Below are positions 1 through 10,732 of a DNA stretch of 64,000 nt, piece by piece. The translations under genes were made by a program, and so were the position numbers. The DNA is from Agroathelia rolfsii. Its lineage: Eukaryota; Basidiomycota; Agaricomycetes; Amylocorticiales; Amylocorticiaceae. Below the pieces are notes generated by a model. It was not told where the DNA came from, did no database searches, and saw only the letters and a program-made list of their open reading frames with translations. Within the stretch, counting starts at the first letter, position 1. The number at the start of each line of letters is the position of its first letter. The stretch is from assembly GCA_018343915.1 (NCBI GenBank), contig JABRWF010000002.1:2294001-2358000 (forward strand), given 5' to 3'.

Positions 1-1848
1 GCATCGCAATTTGAAACTTAGGCAGGCATAATGCGCTGGTTACAATGCGCCAGCAGTCAACGTAGTCAGTAACCACAAAGGACCTGGAATTAATTATTTG
101 CCAGTGGAACGCCGGAGTGTCTAAGAGCCTCGCTTCTTTGTCATTCAGTTGCGGCGTGCCTGTCGATTTTATACTATCGACCACGCACGATTGTATTCAA
201 AGCCCTGCCAGTAACCCTACCTGTTCAAGCTAAGTACTCAAAGCTCCAATCCAACTTGCGGCCAACCTGAATTCCACGATTTGTCAACATGTAAAGCTGA
301 TCATGAACCGCCCGGAGTCCCCAGACGCGAAGCACTGGCAATCGTGCCACGGATTAATATCGACGATTAATAGTATGTAGCGCGCGCTTCTATGGTAAAA
401 AACATCACATTAAACTTTGGGGGAAACAAAAGGCCCGAATCACTTCCGTTCCGTGCCGTCGCGCAGTTCTCCGAGTCAGTGCTACTGAACTTTGAAGACC
501 CAAATGGGCCAAACTGCATTATAAACCTCAGTGTGAAACGCTGATCAAGTAACTGGGCCAAGGCTAATCAAGCTCCGCAAAACACTCAAGCCATGAGTAC
601 AGTCAGCAAATTACTTTTAATAGTGATACATTGAACTTGAGTAATATGGTGGCGGCATCCAAATCGACACCGGCACTCAGGCTGACACCGGTTCGCTCCG
701 AATCCAGCCTGAAGACTAGCGCTGGTAGCCTGAAGATGACAGCAAGGATGGCCGAGGAGAAATCGCTCAACTTATGTATGACGATGATAACTCCCAGGTT
801 TTCCGCGGTGGCCATGGGTATACATCGTCATCGTTTCGGCTCGCCCCCTTCTCAACCCCACTGGTAGGGCGGCCCGACCACAGCGATTACTGCTATGACA
901 GCCATAAGATCATCATCTGTGCCAGTTAACGCATGGATCATGTGCTGATTCCATGATTTAACAATATTTAATTCAATTTTTTATATAAACATGATGCATA
1001 CCACCTATGTGTACATATAGATCGTCATATGGGTTTCATGGCTCTATCATATCGACAATAATTAAATAAGCGGATAACCTGATGTTGTTATCCTCGGCAT
1101 ATGCATCACTGCGTACTGTTAAGACCAGTGATGTTTGTGGCTCTAGCATAGCATGTCCTCATACCACCACTACCATCATCATTACCCTACTGCAACCAAG
1201 TTGCGGCGAGGGGAGTTTCAGCTGCTAAAAAGAAACAGCCTCCATGACAACAATGAGCGTTCCTAGAGAGAGAAGTGTCCGGGTTTGGGAGATGGATACG
1301 AGACGTTGGCTGGTTGGTCGTAAAAGGTCATTTCATTAATAAAAGTCGTGAAAAGTCGTCGAGTCGTAAAAATGTACGTGGATGCCTTGTGTATGGAGAG
1401 CGTCCGGCAGGTCGTGACAAAAGATGGACGAGGCATTGATAGGAGATGATGGGGGGGGATGTTGATGGGGAAGGGGGAGAAGACCACGTTGGAAAAAAAA
1501 AAAAAAGGGTAGGTGGATGTGAATGTGGATGGCGAATTCGAAGAAAAAAAAATAGAAAAAGGCAATAAAGGCTACGCGGGTGTATGAATCAATGATCGAT
1601 GAAGAAGCCGCCGTGCGAGAGTCGATATTAAAAGGTTGCTGCTCTAGATAGGTTGCTAAAAAGAGAAAAAGGGATGGTGAAGGCTGTATAAACATATTAA
1701 AAATGCGAAAGAATCGGGAAGAGGCGAAGAAAAGAAGGGAATAATGGTAATACAGAAATGGTATAAAAATGTGGATGGGACCAGCCTGTTGTAGAATTGC
1801 GAAGTGAAGCGTGGACGAGAGATGTCTGATTGTGCGGGTATAGATGAA
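1..1848. other. Long stretch without a supportable gene
   Basis: I see no gene with convincing splice structure or a recognisable family here. Short minus-strand reading frames at 367-561 and 603-815 are not low-complexity but match nothing I know and have no clear splice partners. From about 1400 to 1760 the plus strand is strongly purine-rich, with an A run near 1493-1506. That is a typical basidiomycete leader or 3' flank on the minus strand. The left end may hold the 3' part of something outside the window. Confidence 0.5.
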
Positions 1849-2957
1849 CTACTTTTTGCTTTGGTTCTTCTTCACCGCACCTGGCGTTGATAAGGGAATA
1901 ATCAGGGGATAGCGTGACTGGGGATTCGCAGATTTGGACAGTTCAACTGGTGCGATGGGGATAATGTTAATCAGAAGCTCTGGCGTCTGTGAGAGGAGCG
2001 CTTGAGAACAGATGGCTTGGTCGGTGATTGTGGACCCTTGGAGGAATTGCTCCCAAAGGAAGTAAGCAGGCGTTTTAATAAAGGAAGCTGCTTCTTGGGG
2101 CTCATCATGGGCGGGGTCTGCACGTGATAAGAACATGTCACATCAGCTAGGTAAGGGAATAGATTATCTATCAATGAAATCATACACACCGTCACTTCTA
2201 TGTGGGCGCCTTTTGGGGGAATGATGGTGTAGTGACTTGATGGTGGTTGGACGACATAAACACCGTTTACGTATTTCGCTGGTGCGGGAATAGGGGCGGG
2301 CGTTGTATATGACCTCGAATTTGGAGCTCGTGACGAATGATGGAAATACACTTGGGGAGCCTGGGCAGGCTTATCCCTTTCTCGGCCTCGCTCGTATCCA
2401 TGTGTCCCATGAGAAGTCGAAGAGGGACCCTGTGAAGACTGGCGAGAACTTGTGCGGGACCGTGAGGAGGCGCGATCACGATCGTGATGAACGATGGGAA
2501 CTGGCACTGGGACGACATGTGGGCGTTGGTCAACAGAGCGTGAGCGTGTGCGTGTTTGCATTGCTGGAGGAGATTTGGAGCGGATTTCTCGGGGGCGGTC
2601 GTTTCCCCGGCCACTGCTTTCTGTAGCGTGGCGGCTGTGGTGGACACGATCATCGCGTAAAGGTGCTGTGGCAGAACGTGTGGGAGTGGGTCGCACAGTA
2701 GTGGTGACACTGTTAGCCAGGATGGAGCCCCTTGAGTTTGACTGGGATGGGGGGCGGTTGGATGCATGTCTAGGACGTGGATGTTGTATCTCTCGTGTGA
2801 CAACGGGTGGACTAGCATGGTAATCCGAGGGCGAGGGGAGGAATGGATTGCCGTACTGTGAACGGCAGGCATTTGCCTCGTTTGCCCAACGGCCTACACC
2901 TTCAAGCTTTGCCTGATAACGCTCCCATGCGTCGGGGGAATAATCGTACTCGGTCAT
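1849..2957 (-). CDS. Hypothetical protein, disordered N-terminal half
   Basis: I do not recognise this protein. Exons are 2957-2186 and 2117-1849, with a 68-bp intron (donor GTATGA, acceptor GTGCAG), giving about 346 residues. The N-terminal 200 residues are rich in Ser, Arg, Pro and His (many RSR and SRSR patches) and look disordered. A more ordered stretch starts near YVNGVYVVQPPSSHYTIIPP, about residue 230, and runs across the intron. The frame also stays open straight through the intron, but that reading gives an unlikely tail. The alternative frame after splicing reads like folded protein (motif TPAYFLWEQFL). The start ATG lies about 110 bp downstream of a TATATA-containing stretch on this strand. 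The exon choice is inferred. Confidence 0.6.
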
Positions 2958-3067
2958 GGTGGGCGAAGGGAAAAGAGTACGAGGAGGAGAAAGTAGATGG
3001 AGATGAGATAGCTAGAGTTGCTTGAAGAGATGAAATGAGATAGGAGATCGGATACAGTGTGCCTGTG

Positions 3068-3078
3068 GGGTATATATG
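3068..3078 (-). promoter_or_regulatory. TATA-like element upstream of the 1849-2957 gene
   Basis: The minus strand reads CATATATACCCC here, about 110 bp upstream of the ATG at 2957. Position and sequence fit a core promoter TATA box. No other support. Confidence 0.35.
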
Positions 3079-3159
3079 CACACAGAGCAGAACCACACAG
3101 GAAAGACTGCGTCACAAAAGCAATGCGGGCGGAAACGTGGGGCGTGGCAGGCAGCAGTA

Positions 3160-3875
3160 GAGGCTAGACTGCATATATAAGCCTAGTAGTGATGGAAATC
3201 AGAATATATATCACGCACCCGGTGATTAACAGAAATACCCACTACAGAACAATGGCGACGTCCGCTCTGGGGACCTATGGAACTGGAACCTGCTCACCGG
3301 GTGGGGGGGGGATGAGCGAGTAAGTTATAGTTGCAGAGAGAAAAATGGAGTCAGGGCTAGGCAGGCCTCTGAGACCGAGCCGGAAGAAGCACCCTCGGAG
3401 CTTGCAACCTTGCCGGGCACCAAGCACAAAATAACCCCACTTGATCCGCTCCAACCCCGGGTTCCTTCACCCTCCCTCTTTTGGCCAAGACGCCCCAAGA
3501 AACATGCAGGGTCCCAATCACACCTCTCAAATGGAAGCGCACAGCATCTTAATAAAATCTTGTTTTGTATTGGGGTATGCAACATCAATATAAAAACCAT
3601 CGTAGTACGCAAGCTCAACTCCGTACATAGGCAATACAGTGCAGATCAACAGCAGCAGTAGCAGCCGCGTCATCCCCTCAGAAATCAATTCCATCTCGTC
3701 CAGTGCTTCATCCACTCTAATATGGTGAAACAAACCAGTCCTGTGGCAACACCCTCGCCGAAGGTGCCGAGACTCGGGTAACGCGTGCAAGAGAGTATAA
3801 GAATAAAAATAGATGAAAACGATGATGAGAAAGAAAAGAAAAAAGAGAAACCAGGATGTTGCGAACGGTGGCAAT
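3160..3875. other. Intergenic, no gene seen
   Basis: The 0.7 kb between the promoter of the hypothetical gene and the stop codon of the expansin-like gene. Minus-strand frames of 97 and 118 codons occur here (3325-3618, 3527-3883). They have no splice logic or family resemblance, and the second overlaps the real 3' end of the next gene. I see nothing functional beyond flanking UTRs. Confidence 0.4.
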
Positions 3876-5206
3876 CTAATCAAAGCTCCAGGTCATGCCA
3901 TAGAGACGGCCTACACTGGGGTCTGCAAGTGTGTCAAATGCAACTGGCGAGAAATCAAGATCGAGTAAAGCACAGCCGGTGCATCGGTCAGTAACCTCGA
4001 CTGTCACAGACTTCCCTTCGTCTACGTGAAACGTTCATATTGAGTCGGATAAAACACTTTGCAATCTCATGTCTGACTCACAGTTGGCAGTGACCTTCTT
4101 GCCACAGATTGGGTTGGAATTGGGGTTGACACCATCATACCCACTGTACGTTTGATGTTAGTAAGGTAGTCGAGCATACAAAATTTTCAACATACGGGTA
4201 AGTATCATAAAGAAGGTGGGAGACAGCAGCAATGTAATCGGCGTCGGTGTTGGTAATACCGCAGGAGCCAAGTCCAGTTTCATAGAAGGTACCTTTTAAA
4301 GTTAAATGAATCGGTCAGGACACTACAGAAATGACATGCCAAGAAATCACAAAACTAACCTTGACCAGTGTTAACGGCGGTCAACCAGCTATCTGATGAA
4401 CTGGAGCTGGAGCTGGAGCTGGAACTAGCACTTGTAGTAGCTGCGGCAGACGAGGAAGTCGATGTCGTTGTGGGAGTAGGGGTAGGGGTCGTCGATGTGG
4501 TTGGTGCGGCCTCGGTAGTTGTCGGTGTCCAAGTGCTTGAGGTAGTTTCAGGCGTCCAAGTGCTTGAGGTGGTCGTGGGAGCCGCCTGAGAGGTAGAAGT
4601 GGTGGTCGGCTCAGGCGTCCAAGTCGAGGAGGAGGATGAAGCCGAGGAGGACCATGTCTCCGAGGATGATGTGGCTGCAACTGATGTCGTAGTAGATGAC
4701 GATATCGTAGTAGACGATGGTGCAATAGTAGGCGTCACCGTCGTAGTAGGTGATTCCGTCGTAGGCGATGCCGAAGCGAGTGATTCCGTCGTAGACGATG
4801 CCGAAGTGGTGGGTGATACCGCAATAGTAGATGAGACCGTAGCGATAGACGACGACGTCGTTGTAGGTAATGGGAAGGAAGATGATTCAAGGGATGAAGT
4901 AGGTGCAATATCAACACTTGTTGAGTATGATGAGAAGGCAGTCGTACTGGTACTGCTCAATGCACTGCTCGAGGAGCGAGCTTTGCAAGTCTTCCTGTTG
5001 TTACCACGCTTCTTACGGGAAACACGAGGAGCGAACGGGAGGCTTTCAGCCTGCTCCTGCTCGGCAATGATCGAATCACGGACAGCCATCTCCGCTGCGA
5101 CACGGGCGGCAATGGCACGGTGATGATGTGACTTGCCCGGAGCAGACAGGGCCGCGGCGGAGGAGACAAAGGAGACAACGACGAGGAATTGGAAAATCGA
5201 GTACAT
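3876..5206 (-). CDS. Secreted RlpA-like double-psi beta-barrel protein with Ser/Thr stalk
   Basis: Four exons (5206-4360, 4292-4196, 4143-4082, 4021-3876) encode about 383 residues. Residues 1-20 form a signal peptide (FQFLVVVSFVSSAAALSAP). A basic stretch with RKKRGNNRK near residue 65 could be a Kex2-type processing site. Residues 75-275 are almost only Ser, Thr, Ala and Pro with a repeated STWTPE unit, so the region is probably an O-glycosylated stalk. The last 100 residues are a double-psi beta-barrel as in RlpA, expansins and barwin: GTFYETGLGSCG, CGKKVTA, TDRCTGCALLDLDFSP. Such fungal proteins are wall-associated and usually lack demonstrated hydrolase activity. Splice phases 1, 2 and 1 are all consistent. 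CCCCT/AGGGG stretches just upstream of the ATG resemble stress-response elements, a weak observation. Confidence 0.88.
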
Positions 5207-5753
5207 GGTGACCCAGTGTCCGCAAAAATCAGGTTAGGGGGGGGTGTAAAAGGGGCTTAGAAATGTCCTTTAAGAGGCGGCAGCAGCAGTCGTTTATCTC
5301 GCAGATGAAGAGATAGCCGAATGAACAATGAACGATGTGCGTGCGGCAATAAAGCACGAATCCAAATCTGAAAAGACAGACGGAAGGAAAGGGAGGGAGG
5401 GAAAGGCGAGGGGGAAACGAGGGCGGAGGTGAACGACGACTAACAACAACCTGGTGGAGAGCCGTGGACGATTGTCCTCATCAAATTTATGTATTTCGGA
5501 GTGTGTCCAGCATTTGGCTGTGGCTGCTCCATTTAGCCATCCAAGTATCATACTGGCTTCCAAATATGGCTAGACATTCCGGAGAACTGCCCTAAATTTA
5601 GCGGTTGCCTTGTCCGGAAGACAGCATTACCCGATGGAGGCTGGCAGGGCCGGTTCTGATCCAAATTTACTTGGGCGGTCTCAGCACTCCTTGCTCTCAT
5701 CATCATCGTCTCCGTCCGTCTCTATTCCACAAAACACAACAACACAAAAAAAA

Positions 5754-7133
5754 ATGGCAACGTCCATGGCAGCCGCTTTGGCGGCCTCGATACCATCTGC
5801 CCAGGCTGCGCCCACCCCGTCTGCCCCAACTCATGAAAAGATCCCGGATTCGCTGCTCAAAGTCATCGATGTCGAGGCAGCCATTCCCCTCGCATCCGTC
5901 CAGTTGGACAGTCTTGTGAGGATAAAATCAAATGATAAGGCTGTCTCCCCAGCGACAATTCAAACGCATATTCTCAGGTAGTTACCAAGATCCTGAAGCA
6001 TAGTGGTGAGGCAGCGCAGCGTGCCCAAGGTCTTCTCCTAGGCCTTGATCTCGATGGTGTCTTGGAGGTTTCAAATTCGTTTCCCCTGCCGATCTATTCT
6101 GGTGAAGATGAAGAAAAAATATCGAAATCTACCAGTGTGTGATGTGCTCTATAAGATTCCCATAATAGCATCTTATGAAGATCTCCAGGCAGATATCAGG
6201 CATCCATGCTTCGTTCATTGAAGGAGGTGCAATCAGACGATAGCGTGGTTGGCTTCTACCAAGCCTCACCTCTGGGTGCATTCTTCAAACAAACGATGAT
6301 AGAAACTCAGGCTATTCACCAAGAAAAGCTGCGCCAAGGAGGTGTTGTGATTCTTCATGGTACCTTTCTCTTATTCGCTCACTTGATGGTGGCGATTTTT
6401 TCTTTCTTTCTTACCCCTTCTCTACAGATCTTTCACAAGCCACATCCGGAGATGCTTCCCTGCGAGCCTTCAGGCTCACAAAGTCATTCCTGGACGCATA
6501 TAAAAAATCAAACTTCAGTACCGCGGGGTGAGCAAATCTCCTACGATCATGATCTTGATTTTTTTTTTTTTTTTTTTTGTGATCGAAATCAACTTAACAA
6601 CGTGGATTAGCCTCATTAGCCATAGCCTGTCTTTTGCTAACATCCTGGAAGAGTTACCTGTCGCCATCCGCACCAACGCCTTGTCCAGTGCCTTTTTCTC
6701 TGCCGTAACCCAGCCTCCCGCAAGTCAAACCTTGCAAACGACACCTACTACATCAACGCCCTCCTTTGTCGCCCTCGACTTCGTTTCGACGGGCATCACA
6801 CGATCGCTCGAGCAGATCTCTGATGCAGTGGAAGCCTATCGTGTGGAGGAAGGCAACCTCGCCTACCACGCACGCCAAAATGCCCGCGAACGTGCCAAAG
6901 TGGACGCATACATCCAGAAACGCAAGGAAGAAAATGCAACACGTCTGGCACAAGGCTTGCCTGCGCTGCCTGAGGAGGACGTAGGCAGGCTGTTCAAGAT
7001 CCCACCTGAGCCGAGCCGGTTGGAGAGCATGCTGTTGCTGGCACAGATAGATGCATATGCGGGCGGACTGGAAAGCGCAGCAGGCACGGGCTTGCTCAAG
7101 ATGTATGCTGCCAAGGCCAGTGCGGGCATCTGA
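5754..7133 (+). CDS. EIF3H: Translation initiation factor eIF3 subunit h
   Basis: Five exons (5754-5915, 5978-6134, 6189-6359, 6428-6527, 6611-7133) encode 370 residues, the usual length for eIF3h. The protein has an MPN domain from about residue 40 (PLASVQLDSLVVTKILKHSG, then GLLLGLDLDGVLEVSNSFP) without the JAMM metal ligands, as expected for this non-catalytic subunit of the eIF3 scaffold. The C-terminal PALPEEDVGRLFKIPPEPSR block closely resembles the PPLPEEDLSKLFKPP block of animal eIF3h. I chose the ATG at 5754 because it has an A-rich leader after a TC-rich tract and starts the conserved alanine-rich N-terminus. An upstream in-frame ATG at 5610 lies in a leader that looks untranslated. 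Intron 4 carries an 18-T run. Confidence 0.93.
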
Positions 7134-7643
7134 GCCCCGACCATCGCTTGTCTTGTCTATACTTGTACGTTGTGATTATTATTATATGTACCAGTACATG
7201 CACAATCACTGTGGCGGCGATAATTCGTTTCTTTTCTATTGCTGTTCCATTCTAGCGGCTCTTCAGTTAATTGTATTCTTCTAGACTCAAGCTATAAGGT
7301 GGATGCATAAGATAACTGAACAAAGCATAAGTCCATCACCGGCATATGACCTCGTTCTATCAATGAGTTCTCAGGCCTAAACCTTGTTCAAGCCGTATTA
7401 TCGGCCCACGCCGACTATGGCTATGCCATAGCGGTCAGAAAGAGATATTACATTATTATTCGCGGGCCGTACTGGAAAAAAAAATTGAATGGAAGACACC
7501 CCGGTTTCATACATGTATCTTCGTCAAATTCCCCCACAGGGAACGCGACGAACACATGGTTTCAAAGAGAACGGAAGAAATACTACATTTGATCCAGTTT
7601 ATTTGATATATGTTCGAGAGTACATGTATAATGGCTTCATATC
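7134..7643. other. Convergent intergenic region
   Basis: 3' flanks of eIF3h (+) and of the first epoxide hydrolase (-). No gene seen. A short imperfect palindrome around GCTATGCCATAGC lies near 7420. Confidence 0.5.
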
Positions 7644-8835
7644 CTACGATGAAAAGCGTTGCACCCACTCCAGCAGGTCTTTGTTTAGTTGTTCAGCGTG
7701 AGATAGGATAACCCAATGCGATGAATCGTACTCCTTGACGGTCGTTGGCCCTTTGCATAGCCGATCCGTATACCCCTTGCCTACAATCGGATGGGCTGCA
7801 TAATCCTGTAGAGCTGCACCGTAAAACACAGGCTTCGTGATAACATAGCGTTCCTGAGGGATCTCTTCATCACCTGCAGAGATGATACCCGACAACATAG
7901 CCTTGTAGTAGTTCAAAGCTGGAGTAATACCACCGTTGCCAAAGCTCTTGTCGAAGCGTTCGGAAAACTTCAGGGGATATGAGAGAACCGATTTCTAAAG
8001 TGAATTCTAACCAAACCAGCTTACCTCCTGAGTGATGTAATCCGGCTTTGGTCTGATTTCGTTTCTCGCGACGTATGCCTTTGCAGCACCGATGGGACCC
8101 AGATCGGTCTTCCAGATACTGGGGTCTTGAGGGAATAGAAGACTCTTGAAGCTTTCCCACTGTATTTGATAATAGTGAGTGGATGATACTTTAATTGATA
8201 GGCTTGTAAAATTGGGCATACGTTGCGTTCAATGAGAGCAGGCGCCTCATCCTCCGCAAAGAATTGACCGTATCCATAAGGGAAATAGCCAAGCAGAGCC
8301 GTCCATTTCTCATATACGGCCTTGAAGTCGACCTCGGGGTTTGGAGGGAAGTACGACACAGCAAGGAAGCCAAAGCCTAGGAACCGTTCTGGGTACAGGT
8401 TTGCAAGGCGAGAGGAGATTGAAGAGCCCCTAGTAATAAATAAAAAAAAGGTAGATTAAGATACAATGTTTTAGGGGGCTTCAGGGACTCGAAGAAGTTA
8501 TCATACCAATCATGACCAATCACAACTACATTGTCTACTTTCTCCGCATCCAAGATATCAATAAGATCCTTCGCTAAGAGTATGAGTTGATATGGTTGGA
8601 CATCTAATGGTTTATCTGTCCCGCCGTAGCCCAGCATATCGGGCGCAATCACACGATATCCGTTCTTCTCGAAGAATGAGACTTCTGCCTCCCAATCGGT
8701 TGAAAGAGATGGGAAACCATGAACGAAGAGGATAGTTGGTTTAGCGGCATCCACTGATGAACTAGAAGATGTTACGTAGTAATTGTAGGTGATGTTTCGA
8801 GAATTGACAAGCTTCTTGTAGTTGGCGGGATCCAT
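7644..8835 (-). CDS. Epoxide hydrolase, alpha/beta hydrolase fold (copy 1)
   Basis: Four exons (8835-8507, 8429-8222, 8159-8025, 7967-7644) give 331 residues. The motifs are those of soluble epoxide hydrolases: HGFPSLSTDW (oxyanion HGxP), GHDWGS with the nucleophile Asp split by intron 1 in the following Trp codon, and a C-terminal DSSHWV holding the catalytic His. The tyrosine-rich cap region (FPYGYGQFF) would activate the epoxide. Such enzymes open epoxides to diols. There is no signal peptide, so the protein is probably cytosolic or peroxisomal. It is the first of a tandem pair with the gene at 9436-10609. Exon lengths match between the copies except for 3 nt in the last exon. Confidence 0.92.
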
Positions 8836-8890
8836 GGTGGTAAACTGAGGTTAAGATGCTGATAACTACTATTAAGCAATACGTTCATTT

Positions 8891-8906
8891 TCTCGAGGCC
8901 TCGAGA
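8891..8906. promoter_or_regulatory. Perfect 16-bp palindrome in copy 1 promoter
   Basis: TCTCGAGGCCTCGAGA is a perfect palindrome between the TATA box and the ATG of epoxide hydrolase copy 1. Its core TCGAG-NN-CTCGA recurs at the same place in the copy 2 promoter (10664-10675) although the surrounding sequence has diverged. This suggests a bound site or a selected leader structure. Confidence 0.45.
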
Positions 8907-8911
8907 ATACC

Positions 8912-8926
8912 TTTTATATATATACC
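8912..8926 (-). promoter_or_regulatory. TATA box of epoxide hydrolase copy 1
   Basis: The minus strand reads GGTATATATATAAAAGG about 80 bp upstream of the ATG at 8835. The copy 2 promoter has CATATAAAGG in the equivalent position. Confidence 0.65.
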
Positions 8927-8947
8927 GGTGTCCAAAAGTCTTAGTGC

Positions 8948-8964
8948 CGGCTGCGATCCCGCCG
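8948..8964. promoter_or_regulatory. CGG-N11-CCG site (Zn2Cys6 factor type), copy 1
   Basis: CGG, 11 bases, CCG lies just upstream of the TATA box. The same half-sites and spacing occur at 10715-10731 upstream of copy 2. Gal4-class zinc-cluster factors bind this arrangement. The factor is unknown. Confidence 0.45.
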
Positions 8965-8969
8965 GCCAC

Positions 8970-9435
8970 TACAAACTTGCGATGACTTTCAAACCGGAGA
9001 TCATATCAAAGGTGAGGTGATACGGCATTGATACAAGGCCGTCAGTATTAGTCAGTACATGTGTACTCAGCTGAGCTATACCAGGCGTAAAATATCCAAA
9101 GCTCAGTGAGCAAACTAGTATGGTATGAGGCTAAATCATTTGGTATTGCTGTGGCGACTCGGACTTGGACAGCTCTTGTCAGGAACAAGTAGGCAGGCGA
9201 GCAACTCGGATAGTAGGTATAAGCACGACTTGTAGCTTATCATATTAATCACTACTTTGGCTACATTTGGCTAGGCTGACTAGCTGTAGATGACCGGGGC
9301 CCCTTAGGCAACTCCCAGTTCGCTGATACTCAACTTGCATCAAGCGCTGGTCATTATGCTGAGAAAAGTGTTTGTCATCGTAAAATATACATTAAAGGAT
9401 CACGTGAAAAATGGATGCGGCAGATGCAACTCCAT
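8970..9435. other. Spacer between the tandem epoxide hydrolases
   Basis: Upstream region of copy 1 and 3' flank of copy 2. No gene seen. Nearest to copy 1, patches resemble the equivalent region upstream of copy 2 (for example CATTGATACAAGG), showing that the duplication included the promoter. Confidence 0.5.
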
Positions 9436-10609
9436 TTAAAACAAGCTTTGCACCCACTCCAGCAGATCCTTGTTCAGCTGCTCAGCGTGAGATAGGATGA
9501 CCCAGTGCGATGAATCGTACTCCTTGACGGTCGTTGGCCCTTTGCATAGCTCATTCGTACGTCCCTTGCCTATAATTGGATGGGCTGCATAATCCTGTAG
9601 AGCTGCACCGTAAAACACAGGCTTCGTGATAACATAGCGTTCCTGAGGGATCTCCTTGTCACCTGCAAACATAATACCCGACAACACGGCCTTGTAGTAG
9701 TTCAAAGCTGGAGTAATACCACCGTTGCCAAAGCTCTTGTCGAAGCGTTCAGAAAACTTCAGGGGATATGAGAGAACCGATTTCTAAAGTGAATTCTAAC
9801 CAAACCAGCTTACCTCCTGAGTGATGTAATCCGGCTTTGGTCTGATTTCGTTTCTCGCGACGTATGCCTTTGCAGCACCGATGGGACCCAGATCGGTCTT
9901 CCAGATACTGGGGTCTTGAGGGAATAGAAGACTCTTGACACTTTCCCACTATATTTGAAGGTAATGAGTAGACAGCATTTTGATTAGACAACTCGGAAAA
10001 GCAGGCGTACGTTACGTTCAATGAGAGCAGGCGCGTCATCCTCCGCAAGGAATTGCCAGTATCCGTAAGGGAAGTACCCAAACAAACCCGTCAATTTCTC
10101 ATACAAGGCATTAAAGTCCAATTGAGGACTCGGCGGGGTGTAGGACACGGCAAGGAAACCAAAACCTATGAATCGTTCTGGGTATAAAATTGCGAGACGA
10201 CTGGTAATCATGGAGCCCCTAGCAAAGGATGATGCTTAGGACTCATAGGATATGCTAATCCTAAAATAGATAGACCATACCAATCGTGGCCAATTACAAC
10301 TACTTTGTCTACTTTCTCCGCATCCAAGATATCAATGAGATCTTTTGCCAAGAGTTTAGCTTGGTATGGTTGGACATCTAATGGTTTATCTGTCCCGCCG
10401 TAGCCCAGCATATCGGGCGCAATCACACGATATCCGTTCTTCTCGAAGAATGAGACTTCTGCCTCCCAATCGGTTGAAAGAGATGGGAAACCATGAGCGA
10501 AGAGAATGGTTGGTTTAGTAACATCCACTGATGAGCTAGAAGGGGTCACATAGTAGTTGTAGGTGATGTTTCGAGAATTGACAAGTTTCTTGTAGTTGGA
10601 GAAATCCAT
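9436..10609 (-). CDS. Epoxide hydrolase, alpha/beta hydrolase fold (copy 2)
   Basis: Exons 10609-10281, 10218-10011, 9948-9814 and 9756-9436 encode 330 residues. It keeps HGFPSLSTDW, GHDWGS and DSSHWV, so it should be catalytically competent. It differs from copy 1 mainly in exon 2, for example SYTPPSPQLDF against SYFPPNPEVDF, and in the last residues (VQSLF against VQRFSS). Introns 1 and 2 have diverged from copy 1, but intron 3 and its flanks are identical over 187 bp, which points to gene conversion. It has its own TATA box, the shared CGG-N11-CCG site and the TCGAG-NN-CTCGA motif, so the two copies may be co-regulated. Confidence 0.92.
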
Positions 10610-10663
10610 ATTAGTAAACTTAGAAACCGAGGTGTTGGTGATGTTGGTTGTGTTGTTAATTCC

Positions 10664-10675
10664 TCGAGCCCTCGA
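10664..10675. promoter_or_regulatory. TCGAG-NN-CTCGA inverted repeat, copy 2 promoter
   Basis: TCGAGCCCTCGA has the same inverted arms and 2-nt spacer as the palindrome at 8891-8906 upstream of copy 1, again between the TATA-like sequence and the ATG. Confidence 0.4.
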
Positions 10676-10682
10676 AAACAGC

Positions 10683-10692
10683 CTTTATATGC
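10683..10692 (-). promoter_or_regulatory. TATA box of epoxide hydrolase copy 2
   Basis: The minus strand reads CATATAAAGG about 75 bp upstream of the ATG at 10609, matching the position of the copy 1 TATA box. Confidence 0.5.
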
Positions 10693-10714
10693 CGACGCCC
10701 AGAATCCTTGGTAC

Positions 10715-10731
10715 CGGCTGTAACCTCGCCG
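10715..10731. promoter_or_regulatory. CGG-N11-CCG site (Zn2Cys6 factor type), copy 2
   Basis: CGG, 11 bases (CTGTAACCTCG), CCG. Six or seven of the 11 spacer bases match the copy 1 site, more than in the unconstrained flanks. Confidence 0.45.
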
Positions 10732-10732
10732 G

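Noticed and set aside
1263..1695. Two overlapping minus-strand frames of 100-119 codons
   Set aside because: They come from a pyrimidine-rich low-complexity stretch (runs of Phe, Ser and Pro) and overlap each other in different frames.
1971..2957. Single-exon 328-residue protein
   Set aside because: The last 70 codons read through a clear intron. Splicing into the other frame gives a more protein-like tail with good splice sites.
4368..5123. Long plus-strand frames rich in Val, Glu and Asp
   Set aside because: They are antisense shadows of the Ser/Thr-rich stalk of the expansin-like gene.
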